A stretch of DNA of 64,000 nt. It comes from Falsiroseomonas stagni DSM 19981 (lineage in GTDB: Bacteria > Pseudomonadota > Alphaproteobacteria > Acetobacterales > Acetobacteraceae). The stretch lies in contig NZ_FOSQ01000011.1 in NCBI RefSeq assembly GCF_900114315.1, positions 62,001 through 126,000 of the forward strand. Direction: 5' to 3'. A program made the position numbers and the translations under genes. Numbering within the stretch: position 1 is the first letter of the stretch; every line of letters starts with the position of its first letter. The notes under the pieces were generated by a model. It ran no database searches. It worked only from the letters and a program-made list of their open reading frames with translations, and was not told where the DNA came from. Positions 50,919-60,014 of the stretch are shown one piece after another.

Positions 50919-52405
50919 CGACCCAACTCGCCACGCTGCGCGCCATCGCCGGCGGCGCGCAGCCTGAACTCCCCCAGGATTGGCGCATCGTCACGCAAGC
51001 CTCCGCCGATGCGCTGGCGCGGCGGCTGCAGACCGGGGAGGCGCTGTACGGCGTCAACACCGGCTTCGGGAAGCTCGCCTCCACCCGCATCGCGCCGGAC
51101 CGGCTGCGGCAATTGCAGTTGAACCTGCTGCGCAGCCACGCCGCCGGCACCGGCGCCTTCCTGCCCGCCCCCATCGTCCGCCTGGTGCTGGCGCTGAAGG
51201 CCATGTCGCTGTCGCGCGGCGCCTCCGGCGTGCGCCCCGTGGTGGTGGACAGCCTGCTGGCGCTGCTCTGCCACGATGTCCTGCCCGCCATCCCCGCCAA
51301 GGGCTCCGTCGGCGCCTCCGGGGACCTCGCGCCACTGGCCCACATGTCGCTCGTTCTGATCGGCGAAGGCGAGGCGTTCCAGGGCGACCAGGTGCTGGAC
51401 GGCACCCAGGCGCTGGCCATGGCCAATATCGCGCCGCTGGAACTCGGCCCGAAGGAAGGGCTCGCGCTGCTGAACGGCACGCAGGTCTCGACCGCCATCG
51501 CGCTGGCCGGCCTGTTTGCCGCGCAGGACCTGCTGCGCACCGCGCTGATGGCGGGTGCCATGTCGGTGGATGCCGCGCGCGGTTCCGACACGCCCTTCGA
51601 TGCCCGCATCCATGCGCTCCGCAACCAGCCCGGCCAGATCCGCTGCGCCGCCACGCTGCGCGCCCTGATGGCGGGCAGCGCCATCCGCGACAGCCACCGC
51701 GAAGGCGACAGCCGAGTGCAGGACCCCTATTGCCTGCGCTGCCAGCCCCAGGTCGCCGGCGCCTGCCTCGACCTGCTGGACAACGCCGCCGCCGTCCTCG
51801 TCCGCGAGGCCAACGCCGTCACCGACAACCCGCTGGTGACCGCGGAGGGCGATGTGCTGTCGGGTGGCAATTTCCATGCGGAGCCTGTGGCCTTCGCCGC
51901 CGACACCATCGCCCTCGCCATCGCGGAGATCGGCGCCATCAGCGAACGCCGCATCGCACTCCTGGTGGACCCCGTCCTGTCCGGCCTGCCCGCTTTCCTG
52001 GTGGCGGAGGGCGGCATCAATTCCGGCTTCATGATCGCCCAGGTCACGGCCGCCGCGATGGTGGCGGAAAACCGCGCGCTGGCCACGCCCCGCAGCGTGG
52101 ACAGCCTGCCCACCAGCGCCAACCAGGAAGACCATGTCAGCATGGCGACCAACGCCGCGCTGCGCCTGGCGGAGATGGCCGACAACCTCGCCACCATCCT
52201 CTCCATCGAGTTGCTCTGCGCGGCGCAGGGCCTCGATTTCCACGCGCCCTTGCGCTCCTCCGCCGCCATCGAGCAGGCGAAGGGATTGGTGCGCGGCGTG
52301 GCGGCGCCCTGGGATGCCGATCGCTTCATGGCGCCCGACATGGCGGCGGTGAAGCGCCTGGTGCAGCATGGCGCCTTCGCGTCGCTGGTGGACCTTCCCG
52401 CATGA
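50915..52405 (+). CDS. hutH: histidine ammonia-lyase
   Basis: A 496-residue lyase that removes ammonia from histidine to give urocanate. The MIO prosthetic group forms from Ala134-Ser135-Gly136 in [24 protein letters not shown] holds the active-site Tyr, and [12 protein letters not shown]-like, DNPLV and [12 protein letters not shown] motifs follow. ATGA overlaps on both sides join it to hutU and hutI. Confidence 0.97.
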   Translation: MTTQLATLRAIAGGAQPELPQDWRIVTQASADALARRLQTGEALYGVNTGFGKLASTRIAPDRLRQLQLNLLRSHAAGTGAFLPAPIVRLVLALKAMSLSRGASGVRPVVVDSLLALLCHDVLPAIPAKGSVGASGDLAPLAHMSLVLIGEGEAFQGDQVLDGTQALAMANIAPLELGPKEGLALLNGTQVSTAIALAGLFAAQDLLRTALMAGAMSVDAARGSDTPFDARIHALRNQPGQIRCAATLRALMAGSAIRDSHREGDSRVQDPYCLRCQPQVAGACLDLLDNAAAVLVREANAVTDNPLVTAEGDVLSGGNFHAEPVAFAADTIALAIAEIGAISERRIALLVDPVLSGLPAFLVAEGGINSGFMIAQVTAAAMVAENRALATPRSVDSLPTSANQEDHVSMATNAALRLAEMADNLATILSIELLCAAQGLDFHAPLRSSAAIEQAKGLVRGVAAPWDADRFMAPDMAAVKRLVQHGAFASLVDLPA

Positions 52406-53607
52406 GCTTCGACCGCGTCTGGACCGATGCGCATGTCGCCACGATGGTTGCCAGGGATGGCGATCCGCTCGGCATCATCGAGGATGGCGCCATCGCCGCG
52501 AAGGATGGCCGCATCGCCTGGGTCGGCCGCCGCCGCGACCTGCCCGATGGTGCCGCCATCACGACCCGCTGCGACGGCGCCTGGATCCTGCCCGGCCTGA
52601 TCGACTGCCACACCCATCTGGTCTTCGCCGGCGACCGCGCCCGCGAATTCGAACTCCGCCTTGAAGGCGCCAGCTACGAAGCCATCGCCAAGGCCGGCGG
52701 CGGCATCCTCTCCACCGTCAGGGCGACGCGCGCGGCGACGGAGGAGGAACTGGTCGCCTCCGCCCTCCCCCGCCTCGACGAATTGCTGGCGCAGGGAGTC
52801 ACGACGGTCGAGATCAAGTCGGGCTACGGCCTCGACCTGGGGACGGAGGCCCAGATGCTTCGCGCCGCGCGACGCATGGCCGCGCAGCGGCCCGTCTCGG
52901 TGCTGACGAGCCTGCTGGCCGCCCATGCCGTGCCCCCGGAATACCCGGGCCGCCGCGCCGATTTCGCCCGCCATGTCGCGAAGGACATCCTCCCCGCCAT
53001 CGCGGCGGAGGGGCTGGCCGACGCGGTGGACGCCTTCACCGACAGCGTCATCGGCTTCGACGCCGAGGAAACATCCTGGGTCTTCGACGCCGCGAAGGCC
53101 GCCGGCCTACCCGTGAAGCTCCACGCCGACCAGTTGCGGGATGATGGCGGCGCGGCGCTTTCCGCCCGCTACGGCGCGCTCTCCGCCGACCACATCGAAT
53201 ATGCGAATGCCGAGGGCATCGCCGCCATGGCGAAGGCCGGCACCGTCGGCGTGCTGCTGCCCGGCGCCTACTATTTCATTCGTGAAACCCACCCGCCGGA
53301 CATCGCCGCGATGCGCGCCGCGGGGCTGCGCATGGCGCTGGCGACCGATTGCAACCCGGGCTCCTGCCCCTCCCCCAACCTCCTGCTGATGCTCAACCTC
53401 GGCTGCACCCTGTTCCGGCTGACGGTGGCGGAGGCGCTGGCGGGCGTCACCACCCATGCCGCCGCCGCGCTCGGCCTCTCCGATCGCGGCGCGCTGGCGC
53501 CGGGGCTGCGCTGCGACCTGGCGCTCTTCGCCATCAGCCGGCCGGCGGAGCTCTGCTACTGGCTGGGTCGGAATCCCTGTATCGGCCGCGTTGTGGTGGG
53601 CCAGTGA
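52402..53607 (+). CDS. hutI: imidazolonepropionase
   Basis: A 401-residue amidohydrolase that opens imidazolonepropionate to formimidoylglutamate. Metal residues are in [15 protein letters not shown] and in KLHADQL, and [25 protein letters not shown] and [13 protein letters not shown] complete the family pattern. ATG overlaps the hutH stop; its own stop overlaps the GTG of a thioesterase-like gene. Confidence 0.97.
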   Translation: MSFDRVWTDAHVATMVARDGDPLGIIEDGAIAAKDGRIAWVGRRRDLPDGAAITTRCDGAWILPGLIDCHTHLVFAGDRAREFELRLEGASYEAIAKAGGGILSTVRATRAATEEELVASALPRLDELLAQGVTTVEIKSGYGLDLGTEAQMLRAARRMAAQRPVSVLTSLLAAHAVPPEYPGRRADFARHVAKDILPAIAAEGLADAVDAFTDSVIGFDAEETSWVFDAAKAAGLPVKLHADQLRDDGGAALSARYGALSADHIEYANAEGIAAMAKAGTVGVLLPGAYYFIRETHPPDIAAMRAAGLRMALATDCNPGSCPSPNLLLMLNLGCTLFRLTVAEALAGVTTHAAAALGLSDRGALAPGLRCDLALFAISRPAELCYWLGRNPCIGRVVVGQ

Positions 53608-54026
53608 GTCCCGCCGAACTGACGGAGCGCGTCCGTACCGGCGTGCCGCTGGCCGGCGCCTGGGGGGTGGAGGTGCTGGAAGCCGCGGAGGGGCGCGCCT
53701 TGCTCCGCCTGCCGCAGCGCGACGATCTGCTGCGCCCCGGCGGCACCGTCTCCGGCCCCGCCTTGATGGGGCTGGCGGATGTCGCGATGTGGGCCGCGCT
53801 GCTGACCCTGACGGAGGGGCGGGATGAGAGCCTGACCGCCAGCCTCTCCATCACCTTCCTCCGCGCGCCACCCCCCGGCGCGGTGCTGGCGGAGGCGCGC
53901 GTGATCAAGAAGGGGCGGACGCTGTCCTACGGGGAAGTCACCCTGCGGGCGGAGGGTTCGGCCGATCCCTGCGCCCATGTGACGACAAGCTGGGCGGCGG
54001 TTCCCCGGCTTTCGGGACGCGGATGA
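53604..54026 (+). CDS. PaaI-family hotdog thioesterase
   Basis: A 140-residue hotdog-fold protein starting at GTG (GTGA overlap with hutI). [33 protein letters not shown] covers the catalytic Asp/helix region in two pieces, and [33 protein letters not shown] the following strands. PaaI-like enzymes hydrolyse acyl-CoA. It is co-translated with hut genes but no CoA ester is known in the Hut route, so its place may be secondary or only transcriptional. Confidence 0.85.
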   Translation: MSPAELTERVRTGVPLAGAWGVEVLEAAEGRALLRLPQRDDLLRPGGTVSGPALMGLADVAMWAALLTLTEGRDESLTASLSITFLRAPPPGAVLAEARVIKKGRTLSYGEVTLRAEGSADPCAHVTTSWAAVPRLSGRG

Positions 54027-54244
54027 ATCCCTGGTCAACGCGCTGCGGTGCGGTAGCCAACCCGTTGCGATAAAACACCAAGCCGTGTCGCATTACAGGC
54101 TTGAAATCGTCACAAGCCGGGTCCAGCCTTTGATGTGAGGCCCGGGCCCCTCTGGCGGTCTGCCCCCCCGGCACCCGCGATGTCGGGCCTCCCACTGAGC
54201 CGCCGCGCCCCCGCGCAGCGACGGAACAAGGAGGTCTGGGGATT

Positions 54245-54493
54245 ATGGACGGGAGCTTACCGCCCGGCGGCCTGTTGCCAGGAGGCACCCTGCAAGGGGG
54301 AAGCCTGATGGCTCGCTTGGTGGATCGCCTGGCGGACCTGGAACGGCGTATCGCGGCGGAACGGTCCCGCGGCGTCCCGGACGAGGCCGCGATCCGCCGC
54401 CTGAGCCGCGAAAAGCTGCTGGCACGGGACCGGATGGCCGCGCTGATGGGCTGCGCCATGCCCCGCTGGGCGCGGCAGGACCCGGAGCCCTAG
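54245..54493 (+). CDS. small hypothetical protein, YdcH-like helical hairpin
   Basis: An 82-residue protein with a Gly/Pro-rich start (PPGGLLPGGTLQGG) and a charged helical part (LVDRLADLERRIAAERSRG, then AIRRLSREKLLARDRMAALM) resembling DUF465/YdcH small proteins. AAGGAGG lies 10 nt before the ATG at 54245. An internal ATG at 54308 also has AAGGGGGAA. The 218-bp gap before it shows no feature beyond a GGCCCGGGCC palindrome near 54143. Confidence 0.6.
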   Translation: MDGSLPPGGLLPGGTLQGGSLMARLVDRLADLERRIAAERSRGVPDEAAIRRLSREKLLARDRMAALMGCAMPRWARQDPEP

Positions 54494-54502
54494 CCCCAGT
54501 CG

Positions 54503-54649
54503 ATGAACCGTCGGGATTGGCTGGTGGTCGGCGGGCTCTTCGCCGCCGCCACCGTCGCGGGCTGGCCGCAGATCCGGGATTGGCCCGTCATGCGCTACCT
54601 CCGCGGGGAATGCGCATGGCGCCGCGGCTGCGGCGCACCGCGGAATTAG
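54503..54649 (+). CDS. 48-residue hypothetical membrane peptide
   Basis: Begins MNRRDWLVVGGLFAAATVAGW: a basic N-terminus then one short hydrophobic segment, followed by a tail with two cysteines (GECAWRRGCGAPRN). Could be a small exported or membrane peptide. It lies 9 bp after the previous small gene in the same direction, with no clear ribosome-binding site. Weak call. Confidence 0.4.
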   Translation: MNRRDWLVVGGLFAAATVAGWPQIRDWPVMRYLRGECAWRRGCGAPRN

Positions 54650-54786
54650 CTCGCCAGGCGATCATGTTCTGGTTATGTTTCCGACACCATTACCCCCGAC
54701 CATCGCCGGCGGCTCCCGCGAAAACGGTGCTAAACCCGCATAAACGGCATAATCGGCTTAAACGGGTTAGCGACTAAAAAGCCACA

Positions 54787-55689
54787 TTACCGCCCGACGC
54801 TGCGGCGCCCCGTGAACAGCACCGCGGCCAGCATCGCCGCGACCGCCAGCGCCACCCCGGCCAGCTTCAGCAGCCCCAGGCTCTCCCCCAGCAGGGTGAC
54901 ACTGAGGATGATGGCCGCCACCGGCATCATGGTGGAGACGCAGGCCGCGCGCGTCGCGCCCAGGTATTCCGTGGCCTTGGCATAGAGGCTGATGGCGATG
55001 ACGGAGGACATGATCCCCTGCCCGCCCATCTGCAGCGCCGCATCCTGCCAGCGCAGGTCGGGCACCGCGCCGAAGCCCAGCAGCACCCAGGGGGGAATGA
55101 CCACCAGGGCGGAAATCCCGCAGATCGCCGCCGTCGCCGGCAGCGCGGGAATGGACCAGCGGCGCAGCAGCACGGTGAAGCCGCCCCAGATCGCGCCCGC
55201 GAAGAACAACAGGATATCGCCCCGCCAGGCCCCGGGATGGTCCCCCTGCAACCCGTCCCACCCCAGCAGGACCAGGCCCAGCGCCAGCGCCACCAGCGCC
55301 GCCACCCGCCCCGGCGTCGGCACCTCCTTCAGCGCCGGAATCGCCAGCAAAGCCCCGGAAACGGCCGCGGTGATGGGGGCGATGGTGCCGCCATGGGTGG
55401 CCGGCGCGAAGACCACGCCGCCGCCGAACAGCAGGGAATTGCCGAAGCCCCCGCAGCACGCCAGCACCAGCAGCCGCCAGGGTCCCAGCTTCGCCAGCAC
55501 ATGCCGCCCGCGCCACGCGAAGGGCGCCAGGATCAGCGCCGCCGTGGAGAAACGAAGGACCGACAGATCGAGCGGCGAGAACCCCGCCAGCGTCCCCGCC
55601 CGCGCCACCACCGCCTGGCTGCCCCAGGTGATGGCGGCGGTGAGGCCGAAGAAAAGCCCGAGGGCAAGGTGGCGTCGGGCTGCTGTCAC
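54787..55689 (-). CDS. EamA/DMT-family transporter
   Basis: A 300-residue protein with ten predicted helices in two EamA repeats (first from LGLFFGLTAAITWGSQAVV, second from LLFFAGAIWGGFTVLLRRW). GTG start at 55689. Members export amino acids, nucleosides or other metabolites; substrate unknown. The preceding gap (54650-54786) holds a lower-GC stretch with the repeated word TAAACGG, possibly a transcript end. Confidence 0.87.
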   Translation of the reverse strand: MTAARRHLALGLFFGLTAAITWGSQAVVARAGTLAGFSPLDLSVLRFSTAALILAPFAWRGRHVLAKLGPWRLLVLACCGGFGNSLLFGGGVVFAPATHGGTIAPITAAVSGALLAIPALKEVPTPGRVAALVALALGLVLLGWDGLQGDHPGAWRGDILLFFAGAIWGGFTVLLRRWSIPALPATAAICGISALVVIPPWVLLGFGAVPDLRWQDAALQMGGQGIMSSVIAISLYAKATEYLGATRAACVSTMMPVAAIILSVTLLGESLGLLKLAGVALAVAAMLAAVLFTGRRSVGR

Positions 55690-55729
55690 GCCCCGAGGCT
55701 ACCCCGTGGCGCCCGGTCTTCCCAGGGGC

Positions 55730-56437
55730 TCAGTCCAGCAGCGTCACCGCATCACCCATGCGGATGGCGCCGCAGGCGGCCGTGGCCGCGTAGAGGCCAA
55801 CGCAATTGTCGAAATGGTGGATCACGGTCTTCTGGACGGAGGGATCGCGCGCCGCCGTGTCCGGATCGACCTGCACCATGGCGCAGCGGGGAATGCCCTC
55901 ATTCACCAGCAGCGCCGCGCCGCCGCCGAAGGCCAGCCGCCGACCCTTCAGCGCTTCCTCCAGCTCGCTCGTCTCGATCAGGATGTTCAGCCGGAAGCGC
56001 CGCGGATCGAGCCTCGATCCATGCATCGCATCCACCAGGCCGAGGCCCCCCGTGGTGCCGATGGAGACGGGCATGGTGTCGAACACGCCGCGCCCCACCT
56101 GCATCAGCCCGATGGGCTGGCCGGCGGCCTCCGCCAGCCGCGCCAGCAGCGCGGGGTCGTGCAGGTCCATCTCCGCGCCCTCCGGAATCCGCACCGTCAC
56201 GGCGCTGGTCCGGGGGTCGTCGGGGTCCGCGTAGCGGGGCTGGTGCAGCACCATGGCCGCCAGGTTCCGCGCCGTCAGCCAGGGCAAGCGGCCGCGCTCC
56301 TCCAGCCGGTGGAAGGCGTATTGCCGGTCGCCCAGGATGCCGGGCCAGCGCAGCTCCAGCGCGTCCCGCGCCTCGCCGCCCATCGACTTGACGGGAAAGC
56401 GGCGGAGGTCGCGGACATGGCCGATGAGGCGGCTCAT
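55730..56437 (-). CDS. MOSC-domain protein
   Basis: A 235-residue protein with the MOSC N-terminal beta-barrel (RRFPVKSMGGEARDALELRWPGILGDRQYAF) and the MOSC core, where the conserved sulfur-carrying Cys is in NEGIPRCAMVQVDPDT. Related proteins handle molybdenum-cofactor sulfur, as in YcbX/mARC. Its ATG overlaps the Bug-protein stop (ATGA). Confidence 0.87.
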   Translation of the reverse strand: MSRLIGHVRDLRRFPVKSMGGEARDALELRWPGILGDRQYAFHRLEERGRLPWLTARNLAAMVLHQPRYADPDDPRTSAVTVRIPEGAEMDLHDPALLARLAEAAGQPIGLMQVGRGVFDTMPVSIGTTGGLGLVDAMHGSRLDPRRFRLNILIETSELEEALKGRRLAFGGGAALLVNEGIPRCAMVQVDPDTAARDPSVQKTVIHHFDNCVGLYAATAACGAIRMGDAVTLLD

Positions 56438-57408
56438 TCCGGCGTGATCCCGGCGCGGCGGATCACGGGTTCCCAGCGCGCCCGTTCCTCCTGCGTCGCG
56501 CTCGCGGTGGCGGCGGCACCGAGGAAATCGGGCTCGAACCCCCGGTCGCGCAGGCGTTGCGCGAAGGCCGGGTCGGCGACGCTGTCCCGCACCGCGCCCT
56601 CCAGCGCCGCGACCACCGCCGGCGGCGTCGCGGCGGGGGCGTAGAGGCCGTACCAGAGTTCGGCGATGAAGCCCGGCAGCGCCTCCCCGACCGTCGGCAC
56701 CTCCGGCCAGCCCGGCAGGCGGGCGCGGGTGGTGACGGCCAGCGCGCGCATCCGTCCGTCCCGGACCAGCGCCTCCACCGACCCGGCGGAGGTGAAGAGC
56801 ATCTGCACCTCGCCGCTCACCACCGCGGCGATGGCGGGGCCGCCGCCGCGATAGGGCACGCCGGTGATGCGCGTGCCTGCCATCTCGTTGAACAGTTCGA
56901 AGGCCAGATGCTGGCTGGTGCCGGCGCCGGGCACCGCGCAGTTCAGCGCGCCGGGCCTGGCCTTGGCGTCGGCGATCAGGCCGGCGACGTCGCGGGCCGG
57001 AAGATCCTTGTGCACCACCAGCATCATGGGCGTGGAGGCCGGGCGCGCCACCGCGGCAAAATCGCGCCGGCTGTCATAGCCGGGGCTGCGGAACAGCACC
57101 TCGTTCACCGCCAGGCTGCTGCCGGTGAAGAGCACCGCATAGCCATCGGGGGCCGATTGCGCGATGGCGACAGCGGCGATGTTGCCGCCGGCGCCGCCCC
57201 GGTTCTCCACCACCACCGGCTGGCCCAGCGCCTCCTGCATCCGCTGCGCCAGCAGCCGGCCCAGGATGTCCGTGCCGCCCCCCGGCGGGAAGGCGACGAC
57301 CAGGCGCACGGGGCGCGTCGGGAACCTCTCCTGCGCCGAGGCCGGCGCCACGGCCACAGCGAGGCCCGCCGCCAGGGCGCCTCGGCGCGTGATCCAGGTC
57401 TCGGACAT
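56434..57408 (-). CDS. Bug-family tripartite tricarboxylate transporter substrate-binding protein
   Basis: A 324-residue periplasmic binding protein. Signal region TRRGALAAGLAVAVAPASAQ. Family motifs RPVRLVVAFPPGGGTDILGRLLA, VENRGGAGGNIA, PDGYAVLF, GVPYRGGGPAIAAVVSGEVQM and LAVTTRARLPGWPEVPTVGE. GGAGGAAG lies before the ATG. Ligand unknown; no TctAB nearby. Operonic with the MOSC gene and divergent from the Rrf2 gene. Confidence 0.9.
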   Translation of the reverse strand: MSETWITRRGALAAGLAVAVAPASAQERFPTRPVRLVVAFPPGGGTDILGRLLAQRMQEALGQPVVVENRGGAGGNIAAVAIAQSAPDGYAVLFTGSSLAVNEVLFRSPGYDSRRDFAAVARPASTPMMLVVHKDLPARDVAGLIADAKARPGALNCAVPGAGTSQHLAFELFNEMAGTRITGVPYRGGGPAIAAVVSGEVQMLFTSAGSVEALVRDGRMRALAVTTRARLPGWPEVPTVGEALPGFIAELWYGLYAPAATPPAVVAALEGAVRDSVADPAFAQRLRDRGFEPDFLGAAATASATQEERARWEPVIRRAGITPE

Positions 57409-57492
57409 GATTCTTCCTCCCCATGGCCGATTTCGGAGCATGAACCCGCCCTTGGGCTTGGCCGCGCCCGGGGTGGCATCGTATGAGAAGAC

Positions 57493-58008
57493 ATGCTGAC
57501 GCAGAAGGCCAAGTACGGTCTGAAGGCGCTGTCCGTGCTGGCGGAAGCCGGCGCGGCCGCCCCGTCCCGCCGCGCCACCATGCCCATCCATGAAATCGCG
57601 GAGCGTGCCCGCGCGCCGCGGAAATTCCTGGAGGCCATCCTGCTCGACCTGCGGCGGCACGGCTTCGTGGACAGCCTGCGCGGCAAGTCCGGCGGCTATG
57701 CGCTGGCGCGCCCCGCCACGCAGATCGCGCTGTCCGACCTGATCCGCGCCATCGACGGGCCGCTCGCCCCCATCCCCTGCGCCAGCCTGACGGCCTACCG
57801 CCCCTGCATCGATTGCGTGGAACCCGCGGATTGCGCCATCCGCCGCGTGATGCGCCAGGTCCGCGACGCGACGGCGGAGATCCTGGACGGCACCATGCTG
57901 GCCGACATCGCCGCGCCTGCCCCGCGCCCGGCCATCACCGCCCTGCTGGACGTGGTCGCCGAAAGGGCATGCCAAAAGGACTTGATAGAATTCCCATCAT
58001 CCCGATAG
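57493..58008 (+). CDS. Rrf2-family transcriptional regulator with cysteine cluster
   Basis: A 171-residue winged-helix regulator. The HTH covers TQKAKYGLKALSVLAE through IHEIAERARAPRKFLEAILLDLRRHGFV, then SLRGKSGGYALARP. Cysteines 96, 105, 108 and 114 (CASLTAYRPCIDCVEPADC) form a cluster that could hold an Fe-S centre or sense thiols, as in IscR and CymR relatives. It lies directly before the sulfate-uptake operon and probably controls it. Confidence 0.9.
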   Translation: MLTQKAKYGLKALSVLAEAGAAAPSRRATMPIHEIAERARAPRKFLEAILLDLRRHGFVDSLRGKSGGYALARPATQIALSDLIRAIDGPLAPIPCASLTAYRPCIDCVEPADCAIRRVMRQVRDATAEILDGTMLADIAAPAPRPAITALLDVVAERACQKDLIEFPSSR

Positions 58009-58015
58009 GATTTCG
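57978..58015 (+). promoter_or_regulatory. possible promoter/Rrf2 site before the sulfate operon
   Basis: An AT-richer patch overlapping the end of the Rrf2 gene. TTGATA at about 57981 and GATAGG at about 58003 are spaced as a -35/-10 pair could be. The word GATAG occurs twice (GATAGAATT and GATAGGATTT), offering a regulator site. Only pattern-level support. Confidence 0.3.
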
Positions 58016-58059
58016 GCGACCCCGGTGATCCCGGGCCACCGACCCTGACGGAGGATGCC

Positions 58060-58131
58060 GTGCCCCTGCTGCCCGCACCCCCCTGTCGGCCTTGTTGTCG
58101 CCGCGCCGAGCCCCTGGCCCGCGTGCCCTGA
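58060..58131 (+). CDS. 23-codon cysteine-rich leader peptide (attenuator candidate)
   Basis: A short ORF with a GTG start and GGAGG five bases upstream, encoding MPLLPAPPCRPCCRRAEPLA then RVP and stop. Cys9, Cys12 and Cys13 are all TGT codons. The neighbouring genes use TGC almost always (12 of 12 in the iron-sulfur subunit, 5 of 5 in the Rrf2 gene). It sits 49 bp before the sulfate-binding-protein ATG. A ribosome slowed at these codons when Cys-tRNA is low could open the operon. The downstream sequence contains GC-rich inverted words (TCGGC/GCCGA, CCGCGCGG). A nearer ATG at 58055 has no room for its ribosome-binding site. Confidence 0.6.
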   Translation: MPLLPAPPCRPCCRRAEPLARVP

Positions 58132-58179
58132 ACCCGCGCCCCGCGCGGATCGACGACATCTCTGACGGAGTGACCCCCG

Positions 58180-59199
58180 ATGCCAAGGAATGGCCTCGCG
58201 CTGCCTCGCCGCGCCCTGCTGGCGGCTGCGCCCTTCATTGCGACCGGCGCCCAGGCGCAGGCGCCCCTCACGCTGCTCAACGTCTCCTACGACCCGACGC
58301 GGGAGCTGTACCGCGACTACAACGCGGTCTTCGCCCGCAACTGGCAGGCCCAGTCGGGCCAGGCGGTGCGCATCAACACCTCCCATGGCGGGTCGGGGCG
58401 GCAGGCGCGCTCCGTCATCGATGGGCTGGCGGCGGATGTGGTGACGCTGGCGCTGGCCTATGATGTGGACGCGATCGCGGAGCGTGGCCTGCTGGCGCGC
58501 GACTGGATCGGCCGCCTGCCGAACAACAGCGCGCCCTACACCAGCACCATCGTCTTCCTGACCCGCAAGGGGAACCCGAAGAACATCCGGGACTGGGGGG
58601 ATCTGCTGAAGCCCGGCGTGTCCATCATCACGCCCAATCCCAAGACCTCCGGCGGCGCGCGCTGGAACTACCTGGCGTTCTGGGCCTGGGCGCTGCGCCA
58701 GCCCGGCGGCAGCGCCGCGACGGCGGAAGAAGCGACGGCGCGGCTGTTCCGCCAGGTGCCGGTGCTGGATACCGGCGCGCGCGGGTCGCTGACCACCTTC
58801 GCACAGCGCGCCCAGGGCGATGTCTTCCTGTCCTGGGAGAACGAGGCCCATCTGGCGCTGGCGGAATTCGGCGCCGACAAATTCGACATCGTCTATCCCC
58901 CCTTCTCCATCCTGGCGGAGCCGAACGTCGCCGTGGTGGACCAGGTGGTGGACCGCCGCGGCACCCGCGCGGTGGCGGAGGCCTATCTGCGCGGCCTCTA
59001 CACCGATGAAGGCCAGGCCATCGCCGCGCGCCACTACTACCGCCCGCGCAACCCGGCCGTGCTGGCCGCGAACGCATCCCGCTTCCCGGCGATCGACCTC
59101 GTCACCATCGACGACGTCTTCGGCGGATGGACGGCGGCGCAGCGCACCCATTTCAACGATGGCGGCGTCTTCGACCGGATCTACCGGCCGGGACGATGA
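58180..59199 (+). CDS. sbp: sulfate ABC transporter substrate-binding protein
   Basis: A 339-residue periplasmic sulfate/thiosulfate-binding protein. Signal ends ATGAQAQ. Sulfate-contact segments are [59 protein letters not shown] and [19 protein letters not shown] precedes the ATG, and the same nonamer stands before the leader ORF. First structural gene of sbp-cysT-cysW-cysA. Confidence 0.95.
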   Translation: MPRNGLALPRRALLAAAPFIATGAQAQAPLTLLNVSYDPTRELYRDYNAVFARNWQAQSGQAVRINTSHGGSGRQARSVIDGLAADVVTLALAYDVDAIAERGLLARDWIGRLPNNSAPYTSTIVFLTRKGNPKNIRDWGDLLKPGVSIITPNPKTSGGARWNYLAFWAWALRQPGGSAATAEEATARLFRQVPVLDTGARGSLTTFAQRAQGDVFLSWENEAHLALAEFGADKFDIVYPPFSILAEPNVAVVDQVVDRRGTRAVAEAYLRGLYTDEGQAIAARHYYRPRNPAVLAANASRFPAIDLVTIDDVFGGWTAAQRTHFNDGGVFDRIYRPGR

Positions 59200-60014
59200 G
59201 GGTCAGGGCCATCCCGGGCTTCGGCCTCTCCATCGGCGTCGCGCTGACCTGGGTCTCCCTGATCGTGCTGGTGCCGCTGCTGGCGCTGGCGGTGAAGCCT
59301 TGGGAGTTGGGCGTGGCCGGCGTGATCCGGTCCCTGTCGGAGGATCGGGTCCTGGCCTCGCTCGCGCTCAGCTTCGGCACGGCGGCGCTGGCGGGGCTGG
59401 CCAGCCTGCCGATCGGGCTGCTGCTGGCCTATGCCATCGTGCGGCTGCGCTTTCTGGGGCGGCGCATCCTGGATGGCATGGTGGACCTGCCCTTCGCGCT
59501 GCCGACGGCGGTGGCGGGCATCGCGCTGACGGCGCTCTTCGCCCCGAATGGCTGGCTCGGCGCGCCACTCCAGGCCTGGTTCGGCTGGAAGGTGGCCTTC
59601 ACGCCGGCGGGCATCGTCGTGGCCCTGGTCTTCGTGGCCCTGCCCTTCATCGTGCGAACGGTGGAGCCGGTGCTGCGGGACCTCGGCCGGGATGCGGAGG
59701 AAGCGGCGGCGACGCTCGGCGCCACGCGGCCGCAGGCGCTGGCGCGGGTGGTGCTGCCGGCGCTGGCGCCCGCGCTGGTCTCGGGCTTCGGCCTCGGCTT
59801 CGCGCGCGCGGTCGGGGAATATGGCAGCGTGATCTTCATCGCCGGCAACATGCCGATGGTCAGCGAGATCGCGCCGCTGCTCATCGTCATCCGCCTTGAA
59901 CAATTCGACTATGCCGGCGCCGCGGCGGTGGGCCTCGCCATGCTGCTGCTGGCCTTCGCCGTGCTGCTGGGCCTGTCGCTGGTGCAGCGCGGGCTGCGGC
60001 GGGGCCGGGCATGA
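59196..60014 (+). CDS. cysT: sulfate ABC transporter permease
   Basis: A 272-residue permease with six helices and the EAA loop [23 protein letters not shown] facing the ATPase. [18 protein letters not shown] and [16 protein letters not shown] are CysT/CysU hallmarks. ATGA overlap with sbp. Confidence 0.94.
   Translation: MRVRAIPGFGLSIGVALTWVSLIVLVPLLALAVKPWELGVAGVIRSLSEDRVLASLALSFGTAALAGLASLPIGLLLAYAIVRLRFLGRRILDGMVDLPFALPTAVAGIALTALFAPNGWLGAPLQAWFGWKVAFTPAGIVVALVFVALPFIVRTVEPVLRDLGRDAEEAAATLGATRPQALARVVLPALAPALVSGFGLGFARAVGEYGSVIFIAGNMPMVSEIAPLLIVIRLEQFDYAGAAAVGLAMLLLAFAVLLGLSLVQRGLRRGRA

Noticed and set aside
54650-54786. Possible tRNA or small RNA in a lower-GC gap
   Set aside because: No cloverleaf or CCA-type end can be drawn. 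The repeated TAAACGG words and a weak inverted repeat fit a transcript end better.
58055-58165. Alternative leader frame beginning MPCPCCPHPP
   Set aside because: Also cysteine-rich, but its ATG directly abuts GGAGG, leaving no spacer, whereas the GTG five bases later has proper spacing. Kept only as a note.
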